Shown in pieces: positions 16,071-23,516 of a stretch of 64,000 nucleotides of DNA. A program made the translations under genes and the position numbers. Location: assembly GCA_000720995.1 (NCBI GenBank), contig JOEL01000026.1:17565-81564 (forward strand). The letters run 5' to 3'. The stretch is from Streptomyces celluloflavus. GTDB lineage: Bacteria; Actinomycetota; Actinomycetes; Streptomycetales; Streptomycetaceae. The notes under the pieces were generated by a model. That model was not told the DNA's origin. It did no database searches and was given only the letters and a program-made list of their open reading frames with translations. Position 1 is the stretch's first letter. Each line of letters opens with the position of its first letter.

Positions 16071-17222
16071 TCAACTCCTCAGCAGCAGGGCGGAGGTGGG
16101 GACGCCCTCGCCCGCGGTGACCAGGCAGGTGGCGGCGTCCGGGACCTGCGCGGTGCTGGTGCCGCGCAGTTGCTTGACGCCTTCGGTGATGAGGTTGAAA
16201 CCGTGTACGTACGCCTCCGAGAGGCCGCCGCCACCGGTGTTGAGAGGCAGCCGGCCGCCGATCTCCAGGGCGCCGCCCTCGGTGAAGGCCGCGCCCTCGC
16301 CGCGCCCGCAGAAGCCGTAGCCCTCCAGGGAGAGGGGGATCAGGGGGGTGAACGCGTCATAGATCTGTGCCACGTCGACGTCCTGCGGTCCCAGGTCGGC
16401 GCCCTTCCACAGGTGCCGGGCGGCGGTCCAGGCAGGTCCGGTGAGCGGGTCGTCGTTCCAGTAGTTGACCATGCCGTGGTGCTGGGCGGGCAGGCCCTGG
16501 GCCGCGGAGTGGACGTAGACGGGCCGTTGGCGGCAGTCGCGGGCGCGCTCCGCGGAGACGATGACGCAGGCCAGGGCGCCGTCGGTCTCCAGGCAGTTGT
16601 CGAAGAGGCAGAGCGGCTCGCTGATCCAGCGGGCGGTCATGTACATCTCGCGGGTCAGCGGACGGTCGTACATGATCGCGTCCGGGTTCTGGTTGGCCCG
16701 GTTGCGGCAGGCGAGCGCGACATTGAAGAGATGGTCGCGGGTGGCGCCGTACTCGTGCATATAGCGGCGGGCCAGCATGCCGATCTCATCGGCGGGGCGC
16801 AGCAGTCCGAAGGGCCTGGTCCACTGCCCCGGGGTCGGCAGCTGCGCCTGGGTGTTCTTCCAGGGCCGCGGTCCCGAGCCGCGTTTGCGCGACCGCCAGG
16901 CGACGCCGACGCTCGCCTGCCCGGTGGCGATGGCGGCGGCCAGATGCGCCACCGTCGCGCAGGAACCGCCGCCGCCGTAGCCGACCTTGGAGAAGTGCGT
17001 GACCTCGCCGGCGCCGATGGCCTTGGCGATCTCGACCTCGTCGGTCTCCTCCATGGTGTAGGAGGCGAAGGCGTCCACTTCCGAAGGGGCGATACCGGCA
17101 TCGTCCAGCGCCGCGAGGACCGCCCGGCAGGCCAGCGCCTTCTCGGACTCCGGGAGGTGTTTGGCGAAGGGGGTCTGTCCGATGCCGACTATCGCCGTAG
17201 CGTCCTTGAGGGTCGCCCCCAT
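16071..17222 (-). CDS. Thiolase-like / lipid-transfer protein, DUF35 partner
   Basis: A 383-aa protein starting MGATLKDATAIVGIGQTPF at ATG 17222 with GGAGGTG upstream; the frame is open further left of this start but lacks coding likeness. Landmarks are DAFASYTMEETDEVEIAKAIG, VGYGGGGSCATVAHLAAAIATGQASVGVAWRS, LFDNCLETDGALACVIVSAERA, DVDVAQIYDAFTPLIPLSLEGYGFCGRGEGAAF and NTGGGGLSEAYVHGFNLITEGV. This is the SCP-x/Ltp subfamily acting on acyl-CoA chains, either thiolytic or retro-aldol. The immediate DUF35 neighbour favours a two-protein enzyme. It is divergent from an AMP-forming ligase, sharing one operator at 17277-17291. Confidence 0.86.
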   Translation of the reverse strand: MGATLKDATAIVGIGQTPFAKHLPESEKALACRAVLAALDDAGIAPSEVDAFASYTMEETDEVEIAKAIGAGEVTHFSKVGYGGGGSCATVAHLAAAIATGQASVGVAWRSRKRGSGPRPWKNTQAQLPTPGQWTRPFGLLRPADEIGMLARRYMHEYGATRDHLFNVALACRNRANQNPDAIMYDRPLTREMYMTARWISEPLCLFDNCLETDGALACVIVSAERARDCRQRPVYVHSAAQGLPAQHHGMVNYWNDDPLTGPAWTAARHLWKGADLGPQDVDVAQIYDAFTPLIPLSLEGYGFCGRGEGAAFTEGGALEIGGRLPLNTGGGGLSEAYVHGFNLITEGVKQLRGTSTAQVPDAATCLVTAGEGVPTSALLLRS

Positions 17223-17276
17223 CGCCACCTCCGTGCTCGGTCGCCAGTGCTGACAGCGGAGGAGGCTACCGTTAAT

Positions 17277-17291
17277 CTGACGGGTAGTCAG
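17277..17291. promoter_or_regulatory. TetR-type operator, copy 5 (CTGACGGGTAGTCAG)
   Basis: A palindrome with one mismatch, centred between the divergent thiolase operon (ATG 17222) and the fadD-like gene (ATG 17314), so a single bound dimer could silence both directions. Confidence 0.68.
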
Positions 17292-17313
17292 CTCTTTCGC
17301 GGGAGGTAGTGCG

Positions 17314-18951
17314 ATGCGCGAGGAACCGGAAGCGCGGGCGGACCTGGAGTACGGCTCCATCCCCCTGCTGGTGCGCGCGGCCGCGGAGCGGTACGGCCCG
17401 CGGGAGGCGGTGGCCGACGGCCGTGTCCGCCTCTCGTACGCGGAGCTCGGCGAGCGGGTGGAGCGGGCGGCGGCCGCCTGTATCGCCTCCGGCGTGCTGC
17501 CCGGCGACCGCGTCGCCGTCTGGGCGCCCAACACCCTCGACTGGATCGTCTGCGCCCTCGGCGCGGTGACGGCCGGTGCCGTCCTCGTCCCCGTCAACAC
17601 CCGTTTCAAGGGCGCCGAGGCCGCCTACGTCCTGCGCCGCACCCGCGCCAGAGTCCTCTTCGTCACCGGCACCTTCCTCGGCACCTCCTACGTCGCCTCG
17701 CTGCGCCGCGCCGCCCAGGAGGGCGCGGGCGGTGGTCCGTTGCCCGGTCTGCCGCATCTGGAGCGGGTCGTGGTGCTCGCCGACGACGCCCCCGCCGACT
17801 TCACCACCTGGCGGGACTTCCTCGCCGCCGGTGAGGCGGTGCCCGCCGCGATGGTCCGCGCCCGCGCCGACGCACTGCGCCCCGACGCACCCTCGGACAT
17901 CATCTTCACCTCCGGCACCACCGGCCACCCCAAGGGCGCCGTGATCACCCACGCGCAGACGCTCCGCGCCTACGGCGTGTGGAGCGAGCTGGCCGGCCTC
18001 CAAGAGGGCGACCGCTATCTGATCGTCAACCCGTTCTTCCACACCTTCGGCTACAAAGCCGGGATCCTCGCCTGCCTGCTGCACGGCGCGACGATGATCC
18101 CGCAGCCGGTCTTCAGCGTGGCGACGGCGCTCGCCAACATCGCCGCCGAGCGGATCTCCGTCCTCCCCGGACCGCCCGCCCTCCTCCAGCAGATCCTCGA
18201 CCACCCCGCCCGCGACCGGCACGACCTCTCGGCGCTGCGCCTGGTGGTCACCGGCGCCTCCGTCGTCCCCCTGGAACTGGTCGAGCGGCTCCGCGGCGAA
18301 CTGAAGATCTCCACCGTCCTCACGGCGTACGGCCTGTCGGAGAGCTCCGGCGTCGTCACGATGTGCCGCCGCGGCGATCCGCCCGACGTGATCGCCGCGA
18401 CCGCGGGCCGGGCCCTGCCCGGCACCGAGATCCGGGTCGCCGACGCCGGGGGCCGCGCCCTGCCGGCCGGCGCCCCCGGTGAGGTGCTGGTCCGCGGCTA
18501 CCACGTGATGTCCGGCTACTTCGAGGACCCGGCCGGCACCGCCCGCGCCCGCACCGCCGACGGCTGGCTGCGCACCGGCGACGTCGGCGTCCTCGACCCG
18601 GCCGGCAACCTCCGGATCACCGACCGCATCAAGGACATGTTCATCGTCGGCGGCTTCAACGCCTACCCGGCCGAAATAGAGCAACTCCTCGGCCGCCACC
18701 CGGACATCGCCGAGGTCGCCGTCGTCGGCATACCCGACCCCCGCCTCGGCGAGGTCGGCAAGGCGTACGCCGTCCGGCGCGCCCGCTCGTCCCTGACCGC
18801 CGAGGACCTGATCGCCTGGTCCCGCCGCGAAATGGCCAACTACAAGGTCCCGCGGGAGGTCGAGTTCATCACCGCCCTGCCGCGCAACGCGAGCGGCAAG
18901 GTCCTCAAGTCCCGGTTGCGGGAGGTTCGGTGGGGGACTGGAGCCGCCTGA
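17314..18951 (+). CDS. AMP-forming acyl-CoA synthetase (FadD3-like)
   Basis: A 545-aa ANL-superfamily ligase making an acyl-AMP and then acyl-CoA. The P-loop is IIFTSGTTGHPKGAVITH, A4/A5 motifs are TAYGLSESSGVVTM, the hinge is TGDVGVLDPAGNLRITDRIKDMFIVGGFNAYPAEIE, and the C-terminal catalytic lysine lies in PRNASGKVLKSRL. The overall pattern resembles FadD3 and related ligases for carboxylated ring or branched acids, but the substrate is not determinable. ATG 17314 follows GGGAGG. It would start the pathway served by the divergent thiolase, DUF35 and hydratase. Confidence 0.9.
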   Translation: MREEPEARADLEYGSIPLLVRAAAERYGPREAVADGRVRLSYAELGERVERAAAACIASGVLPGDRVAVWAPNTLDWIVCALGAVTAGAVLVPVNTRFKGAEAAYVLRRTRARVLFVTGTFLGTSYVASLRRAAQEGAGGGPLPGLPHLERVVVLADDAPADFTTWRDFLAAGEAVPAAMVRARADALRPDAPSDIIFTSGTTGHPKGAVITHAQTLRAYGVWSELAGLQEGDRYLIVNPFFHTFGYKAGILACLLHGATMIPQPVFSVATALANIAAERISVLPGPPALLQQILDHPARDRHDLSALRLVVTGASVVPLELVERLRGELKISTVLTAYGLSESSGVVTMCRRGDPPDVIAATAGRALPGTEIRVADAGGRALPAGAPGEVLVRGYHVMSGYFEDPAGTARARTADGWLRTGDVGVLDPAGNLRITDRIKDMFIVGGFNAYPAEIEQLLGRHPDIAEVAVVGIPDPRLGEVGKAYAVRRARSSLTAEDLIAWSRREMANYKVPREVEFITALPRNASGKVLKSRLREVRWGTGAA

Positions 18952-19018
18952 CCGCGATGGCGAGGGGACTCAAGTCCGGTGCCCGATCCCGTTCCTCGAA
19001 TCGCGCCCCCAAGTCCCG

Positions 19019-19447
19019 TTAACGGAGACGGGGTTGGGGGATGGTGATGCGTCCGTCCGTCAGTCCCGTCTCCGCCGCGAGCGCCCGCATCCGCGCCGCG
19101 AAACCGTCGTCGACACCCTGTACGCGCTGCGCGCCGAACTGCCGGCCTACCTCGCCGCCCACCACGCCAAGCCGCGCGGCATGGCCGCCGCAGACTTCGC
19201 CGAGCCCGACCCCGCCCGCGCCGTGCACACCGTCGAGCGCGCCCTCGCCGACCGGCTGCCCGCCGAACAGGGCGACGCACTGCGGAAGCGGGGCAGTCTC
19301 GGTGGGCAGGGGGCCGGAGGCGAGGAGGGGCGCGCAATCGGGGCAGGCATACAGCGTCCACCCGGGGCCGCTCGCCCGCTCGACGTAGCGCACCGCAACA
19401 GGGGCGAGGGTCAGCCGCTCGCAGCGACAGCAGACAACGGCGCTCAC
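19019..19447 (-). CDS. Zinc-ribbon protein, C-terminus apparently replaced (mosaic)
   Basis: A GTG start at 19447 overlaps the stop of the preceding small gene. The first ~57 residues are a typical small streptomycete protein with two CxxC knuckles (CCRCERLTLAPV...GPGWTLYACPDC). Beyond about 19275 the reading changes character. Between about 19107 and 19290 the + strand instead shows strong coding bias (TLYALRAELPAYLAAHHAKPRG...), while the last ~28 minus-strand codons (GFAARMRALAAETGLTDGRI) again look coding. I read this as a recombination junction of three gene fragments. The zinc ribbon part may still be expressed with a nonsense tail. Confidence 0.45.
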   Translation of the reverse strand: MSAVVCCRCERLTLAPVAVRYVERASGPGWTLYACPDCAPLLASGPLPTETAPLPQCVALFGGQPVGEGALDGVHGAGGVGLGEVCGGHAARLGVVGGEVGRQFGAQRVQGVDDGFAARMRALAAETGLTDGRITIPQPRLR

Positions 19448-19824
19448 GCTCCCACCACCACCCGGACCGTGCGCGTACCGGCGCCGACGTGCACCCCGTG
19501 AATCACACTCGGCCCCACGTCAATACCGCGTTCCGCCATCTCCAGCGCCCAACGCCGTTCCGCCTGCGCCCGCCGTTCCGGGCTGTCCGGACGCTTGCGA
19601 GGTTCGGCGAGCACGTACGGGCGAACCGGGCTGATGATGTCTGTGAACGGGCGCCGTTCGGCCGCCTCGCGTGCGTACGGGCTCTTGTGCTCCGGCAGCG
19701 TGCTCCGGAGCCGGGGAGACGGAGCGGGCGCCGGTTCCGGCGCGAGGGCGGCACGGTGTTTCCGGCGAGTGGGCAACAGCAGCGAGCACAAGCACGCGAG
19801 AGTGCGCGCGATAAGGTCGGCCAT
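19444..19824 (-). CDS. Hypothetical basic protein
   Basis: A 126-aa protein I do not recognise by function. It has a hydrophobic Cys-containing N-terminus (MADLIARTLACLCSLLLPTRRKHR), a basic/Pro-rich middle, and a C-terminal region with RRAQAERRWALEMAERGIDVGPSVIHGVHVGAGTRTVRVVV. ATG 19824 has GGAG about 10 nt upstream. It overlaps the zinc ribbon gene by 4 bp, so the two are one unit. Such short pairs are frequent in streptomycete accessory islands next to GntR and XRE regulators. Confidence 0.6.
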   Translation of the reverse strand: MADLIARTLACLCSLLLPTRRKHRAALAPEPAPAPSPRLRSTLPEHKSPYAREAAERRPFTDIISPVRPYVLAEPRKRPDSPERRAQAERRWALEMAERGIDVGPSVIHGVHVGAGTRTVRVVVGA

Positions 19825-19907
19825 GTTCGTCAGCTCCGTAATAGCTGATGGGCTCCGCCCCGGTGACGACCTTGCCCGTCGTTGCCGGGGCCTTCTTGTA
19901 GACGAAG

Positions 19908-19934
19908 CTATACCAGTGGTCTCTAGTCGTATAG
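19908..19934. promoter_or_regulatory. Inverted repeat CTATAC-N15-GTATAG before the GntR gene
   Basis: A perfect 6-bp-arm dyad in the divergent region between the hypothetical gene and the GntR regulator. It is a plausible autoregulatory GntR/Kor-type operator, by position only. Confidence 0.35.
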
Positions 19935-19994
19935 CCCGGGGAGTGTACGTAGAGGGGCGAGCAAGCTGGAACCTAGCGCCCTACCCTCTGACGT

Positions 19995-20279
19995 ATGAGC
20001 GACTACGGGCCGGATGACGAAATCGTCCACGGCGGGCCAGTGCCGGTATACGTGCAGATCGCCGGGGTACTGCGCGCCCGCATCAAGCGCGGCGACTGGC
20101 AACCGATGCGTCCCTTGCCGGGCGAGCAGCGCCTTGCCGACGAATTCGGCGTCGCCCGCATGACCGCCCGGAAAGCCGTCCGTGTGCTCGCCGACGAGGG
20201 AACTGTGTTCGTCGTCCCCCAGCGCGGCGCGTTCGTTTCCGCCCCCGACCAGCCCGGCAGCGCGGGCGATGGCGCATAG
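19995..20279 (+). CDS. Single-domain GntR-type winged-helix regulator
   Basis: A 94-aa protein holding only the GntR DNA-binding domain: PVYVQIAGVLRARIKRGDWQPMRPLPGEQRLADEFGVARMTARKAVRVLADEGTVFVVPQRGAFVS. It has no effector domain, as in the short regulators carried by streptomycete plasmids and integrative elements. There is no Shine-Dalgarno; TACCCT ends 7 nt before the ATG, consistent with leaderless translation. A dyad lies about 60 bp upstream and a strong hairpin follows its stop. Confidence 0.85.
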   Translation: MSDYGPDDEIVHGGPVPVYVQIAGVLRARIKRGDWQPMRPLPGEQRLADEFGVARMTARKAVRVLADEGTVFVVPQRGAFVSAPDQPGSAGDGA

Positions 20280-20285
20280 CAGGAA

Positions 20286-20327
20286 GCCCCGCCCATCCGC
20301 CACGGGGGAACGACGGACAGGCGGGGC
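20286..20327. terminator. Hairpin after the GntR gene
   Basis: A perfect 8-bp stem GCCCCGCC/GGCGGGGC whose large loop contains an inner TCCG/CGGA pairing. It starts 6 bp after the GntR stop. Confidence 0.55.
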
Positions 20328-20349
20328 AGCATGGGGTGTCAGCTTTTGG

Positions 20350-20439
20350 TCATGCCCAGGTGAGGCGTTGCCCGTCGGGGCCGACGTGCAGCCACATACA
20401 GCCGGACGACGGGAACTCGCCCAGTAGGCGTCGCATCAT
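20350..20439 (-). pseudogene. Possible remnant of a small gene (29 codons)
   Basis: The frame reads MMRRLLGEFPSSGCMWLHVGPDGQRLTWA and continues upstream as VALDLEAFPRR until a stop. The sequence looks protein-like, but no ribosome site or upstream start exists, so it is probably a 5'-truncated leftover. Confidence 0.25.
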
Positions 20440-20496
20440 TCTGCGGGGGAACGCTTCGAGATCAAGCGCTACGTGCCGGGTTTTGGGTCAGGCCCT

Positions 20497-21021
20497 CTAA
20501 AGCGCCCGGAACCTCTCCTCCATGTCAGTGACGCGTTCGGCCCGTCGGCCCATGAGATAGACCTTGGTGTGCGTGCGCTGTACTTCGTGCACCAGCTTGA
20601 AACCTTGGGTCTCGTTGTACCTCACCAGTTCGGGAAAGTGGCAGCCACGGCGAACCCATGTGCGCCCTTCCTGTGCTGCCCGGTCCACCGCCCACAGACC
20701 CATCACGGTTCCCGGCTTCTTGTCCCGGTAAGCGGGGTCCGTGACTGTCGAGTACAGGTAATGAGCCGACTCGTTCAACTCTCCTTCTGTCCAGCCCCAC
20801 GGGGGGGTCTGTTCCTGAACGGTGGTGTACCCGATGATTCGCCCGTCGTCCGATGCGAGGACCCACACGTCACCATCGGGATTCTTCGCCTGCCGCGCGA
20901 GTTCGGCCGCGTTTTCACGCCAGCTCGGAAGCCCATGTTCCTCCAGCCAGTTGGAGCGGGCGAGGATCATTTCTTCAACTGCGGGAATGTCGTCGGCCGT
21001 GGCCGGGCGCATGGCGAACAC
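20497..21021 (-). CDS. GNAT acetyltransferase of the candidate RiPP cassette
   Basis: A 174-aa GNAT protein. From GTG 21021 (GGAG 5 nt upstream) it reads VFAMRPATADDIPAVEEMILARSNWLEEHG. The cofactor region is STVTDPAYRDKKPGTVMGLWAVDRAAQEGRTWVRRG, and it ends NETQGFKLVHEVQRTHTKVYLMGRRAE. An ATG at 21012 is the alternative start. It lies 25 bp after the asparagine-synthetase-like gene in the same direction and so is probably co-transcribed. A dedicated acetyltransferase beside a cyclase-like enzyme and a short peptide gene suggests modification of the peptide, as in albusnodin-type lasso clusters, or self-protection. The substrate is unknown. Confidence 0.78.
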   Translation of the reverse strand: MFAMRPATADDIPAVEEMILARSNWLEEHGLPSWRENAAELARQAKNPDGDVWVLASDDGRIIGYTTVQEQTPPWGWTEGELNESAHYLYSTVTDPAYRDKKPGTVMGLWAVDRAAQEGRTWVRRGCHFPELVRYNETQGFKLVHEVQRTHTKVYLMGRRAERVTDMEERFRAL

Positions 21022-21046
21022 GCTGTCTCCGGATGTCTGGAAGGGA

Positions 21047-22612
21047 TTACAGGAAGGACTGAGCGGCGAAGTGGAGGTCCAGGACTTCGAGCAACTGCGC
21101 GTCTCCGTCCTCGCGGTACGGCCCTTCGGCCAGTCGACGGACAGCCATCCGAAGACCATCGGGGTCCACCAGCCTCTCGTCGAAGAGCGGCGAGCCGTCA
21201 TGGAGCATCTTGGCGAACAGAGGGCGCGCGATGGTGGTGAGCGAGTGCTGAACGACTTCCGCGAACGACTCCCGCTCTCGGGATTCGGTGACGTCCGGGC
21301 TCAGCCCGAGGGAGACCAGCCGTCGCCGTTGAAGCTGCTTCAGCTCACGCCAGTGCATGGGCAGCCATTCGCCGAGTTGGACCATGCCCGGGTTGGCGAA
21401 CGGGTGCACGGGCCAGATACCTGCCCGCATGAGTACCGGCGCCGTGGTCTCCAGAGAGAGCAAGGTCATCGAGTTGACGGCAGCAGGCGGGGCAATGCCG
21501 TCGTCGGCGAACTCCAGTGCGGCGCGCGCTCGGTCTCCGATCCAGGGCAGGCCGTCGCTGATCTCGCCCATGGACTTGTGCGGATACTCGGCCTGCGACA
21601 GGGCCACCATTTCGTCTCCGCCAAGCCCGGTCACCACCACACGAGCACCACGGTCGGCCAGGACCTCGGTCAGCTTGGTGAACGGCCTGTGGAGAGGCTC
21701 CTCGTACGGGCTGATCTTCTCGCCCTTGACCCGGGCGCACCCCGGCGACAACGGCGCGTGCTCCAGGGCGTCGATCAGGTGATCCGACTCCGCGAACGGC
21801 AGCGCCTTGATGATCTCCGAGCGTCGGCGAATCTGGTGGGCGCGCCCCGGGCCCGCGATCAGGAGAGCGGCCGTTGGGAAGCGACCCGGGTACCGCTCGG
21901 CGAGGCGGGTCCCCACGGTGCCGGAGTCAAACCCGCCCGTGAGGTGCAACACCGTCTCCACGCGGTCTATCGGCCGGAGGCCAAGGGTGTCATCCATCGC
22001 TTCCACGAACGCCCCGAGAACGTCGGCATCAGGGGCCAGTTCGCGCGGCCCGCTATGCAATACCGGCTCGGGGTAGTGCAGGTAGAGATGACCGCCGTAG
22101 ATAGCGGTCGCACGCTCGGTCACGCGGTGAATGCCCCGGAACACCGTCTCGGTGCTGTACCGGGGCCGGTAGATCAGCAGCCGCGCGACTTCACGGGAGC
22201 TGAGGCCATCGGCGTGCCCGGCAAGATCAGCCATGTCCCACGACCCATACAGGCTCGTACGGTCGTGCGCGACGTAGAGCGGCGCGACCCCTCCGGGGCC
22301 GGCGACGACACGGCACGGGTCACCAGGGGCGGTTTCTACGAGTACGTAGTCCGTGGGCCACTGCTCCGCCAGAGTGCGAGCCTCCTCGAACTCACCAGGG
22401 GTGACATCGCGGGGCGCCGGATCAGGCGCTTCCCGGCCCGCGACGCGCTCACGCACCACGAGAAGTGTGCGGCTGCCGTCTGTGACAGCGACATGTTCCA
22501 CCAAGGGGTGATCATATGGAGCGATCTCGCTCGTCCCGTCGGCAGTGACGTACCTGCGCCCGTTCCACGCCCATACGGTGCTCGCATATGGAGTGAGGCG
22601 TAACTTGATCAC
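21047..22612 (-). CDS. Asparagine synthetase-like ATP-dependent amide-forming enzyme (lasso-cyclase-like)
   Basis: A 521-aa protein from GTG 22612, with GGGAGAG upstream. The ATP-pyrophosphatase domain is intact: VLHLTGGFDSGTVGTRLAERY (SGGxDS loop) and VVVTGLGGDEMVALS (GxGGDE). The N-terminal half resembles the degenerate glutaminase-like domain of macrolactam synthetases (LYGSWDMADLAGHADGLSSREVARLLIYRPRYSTETVFRGIHRV) and lacks an N-terminal catalytic Cys. That argues for peptide cyclisation or amidation rather than asparagine synthesis. Codon 4 is TTA (22601-22603), implying bldA dependence. Upstream (70 bp) is a 53-aa peptide gene; downstream is a GNAT gene. No lasso B1/B2 (RRE or protease) gene is in the window. 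Confidence 0.82.
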   Translation of the reverse strand: MIKLRLTPYASTVWAWNGRRYVTADGTSEIAPYDHPLVEHVAVTDGSRTLLVVRERVAGREAPDPAPRDVTPGEFEEARTLAEQWPTDYVLVETAPGDPCRVVAGPGGVAPLYVAHDRTSLYGSWDMADLAGHADGLSSREVARLLIYRPRYSTETVFRGIHRVTERATAIYGGHLYLHYPEPVLHSGPRELAPDADVLGAFVEAMDDTLGLRPIDRVETVLHLTGGFDSGTVGTRLAERYPGRFPTAALLIAGPGRAHQIRRRSEIIKALPFAESDHLIDALEHAPLSPGCARVKGEKISPYEEPLHRPFTKLTEVLADRGARVVVTGLGGDEMVALSQAEYPHKSMGEISDGLPWIGDRARAALEFADDGIAPPAAVNSMTLLSLETTAPVLMRAGIWPVHPFANPGMVQLGEWLPMHWRELKQLQRRRLVSLGLSPDVTESRERESFAEVVQHSLTTIARPLFAKMLHDGSPLFDERLVDPDGLRMAVRRLAEGPYREDGDAQLLEVLDLHFAAQSFL

Positions 22613-22682
22613 GCGTGCTCTCCCTTCGGGTGAGCCCGAGGGAACGGCGGATCCGTCCCCTCGGGCGTTAAGGCCGAACGGT

Positions 22683-22844
22683 TCAGGTGGCGGTGGTGTC
22701 GTACGTCTTGGCACCGTCCGACGAACCCGAAACCTTCTTGTACTCGTGCGTCTCAGCCGGTGACTGCACCCGCCGTTGCGCCTTGGTCATGAACAACTTC
22801 TCGAAGCGGCGAACGCGCTTCGGCGGGGGCTTGAACTCCTCCAC
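22683..22844 (-). CDS. Candidate RiPP precursor peptide (53 aa)
   Basis: GTG at 22844 with an ideal AAGGAGG 7 nt upstream. The peptide begins MEEFKPPPKRVRRFEKLF, a basic leader-like part, continues MTKAQRRVQSPAETHEYKK, and ends VSGSSDGAKTYDTTAT, a small polar Gly/Ser/Asp/Thr segment without Cys. The possible core contains Gly, Asp and one Lys, compatible with an isopeptide ring and a lysine to acetylate, but the cleavage site is not identifiable. It lies 70 bp before the asparagine-synthetase-like gene on the same strand. Alternatively it may be an unmodified small regulatory protein. Confidence 0.6.
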   Translation of the reverse strand: MEEFKPPPKRVRRFEKLFMTKAQRRVQSPAETHEYKKVSGSSDGAKTYDTTAT

Positions 22845-22868
22845 CCCTTTACCTCCTTCAGCTCCGCC

Positions 22869-22891
22869 GATGCCGGGACCGTCCCGGCATC
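22869..22891. terminator. Hairpin upstream of the precursor gene
   Basis: A perfect 10-bp stem GATGCCGGGA/TCCCGGCATC with a 3-nt loop, 10 bp before the precursor's ribosome site. It could end the upstream small-gene operon or attenuate the cassette. Confidence 0.45.
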
Positions 22892-23034
22892 GCTGTGCAC
22901 TTGCGACCCACCCCGGCAACCGGCTGTCCTCTTGCAGCAACCGGGGCGGGAGTCTTCGGGTGGTGCCCGCTCCCTTGCCAGGGGGTGTGCGGGAGAACCA
23001 CTTGACAGGTCATCCCCGGCAGGGCCTGGAGTCT

Positions 23035-23127
23035 TCACAGGTAGAGCTGTCGCTTACAGGCGCGGCAGTAGATTTTGCCGTCGCGCTTCTCGGTCTGCCT
23101 GTGCTCACACGTCTTGGTCTTGGTCAT
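23035..23127 (-). CDS. 30-aa zinc-knuckle peptide
   Basis: ATG at 23127 overlaps the stop of the upstream gene (ATGA). It encodes MTKTKTCEHRQTEKRDGK then IYCRACKRQLYL: a C-x-H...C-x-x-C set that could bind one zinc, as in other tiny streptomycete zinc-ribbon proteins. It is the last of a row of four overlapping small genes reading leftward. Function unknown. Confidence 0.6.
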   Translation of the reverse strand: MTKTKTCEHRQTEKRDGKIYCRACKRQLYL

Positions 23128-23516
23128 CGCGCCGCCCCGAGCGGCAGGGCGGGGTACGGGTCACGCTTGCGACGGGGTGCCCGGTGACGACCGCCGGAAA
23201 CGCCCGCAGGCAGCGCGCGCGGCGGCACGTGGGCAGGAACAGCGAGCGTGGCGGACTGCGCGGCGCGGTCGCCGTACCCGTCCTGCCCGTGCGCCTGGGC
23301 GCGCACCATGTGGTCAAGCTCCGCGATACACGCGCCACAGGCGTAAACGTCCCCCGTCGCGCCGGGCGTGGCCACAGAGCCGACCCACAGCACGGCCACG
23401 CCCTCACGGCGGCAGTACAGCCAACACACCCCCTTCTCCCATGCGTTACCGTCGCTCGTCTGCGCGACCAGGGGCCACGCATCACGCCACGAGTGCTCAA
23501 CAGCCGGGGAGAACAT
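23124..23516 (-). CDS. Hypothetical protein with CxxC, accessory small-gene operon
   Basis: A 130-aa protein starting MFSPAVEHSWRDAWPLVAQTSDGNAWEKGVCWLYCRREGVAVLWVG. It continues GDVYACGACIAELDHMV and ends in an Arg/Pro-rich tail. The Cys pair and the conserved N-terminal half recur in small proteins next to XRE/DUF397 pairs in Streptomyces, but no activity is known. The ATG overlaps the stop of the upstream DUF7848-like frame by one base (TGATG), and its stop overlaps the next start, so translation is coupled. Confidence 0.6.
   Translation of the reverse strand: MFSPAVEHSWRDAWPLVAQTSDGNAWEKGVCWLYCRREGVAVLWVGSVATPGATGDVYACGACIAELDHMVRAQAHGQDGYGDRAAQSATLAVPAHVPPRALPAGVSGGRHRAPRRKRDPYPALPLGAAR

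Noticed and set aside
18980-19018. A CTCGAATC string resembling a tRNA T-loop.
   Set aside because: No acceptor, D or anticodon stems can be drawn around it. No tRNA was found anywhere in the window.
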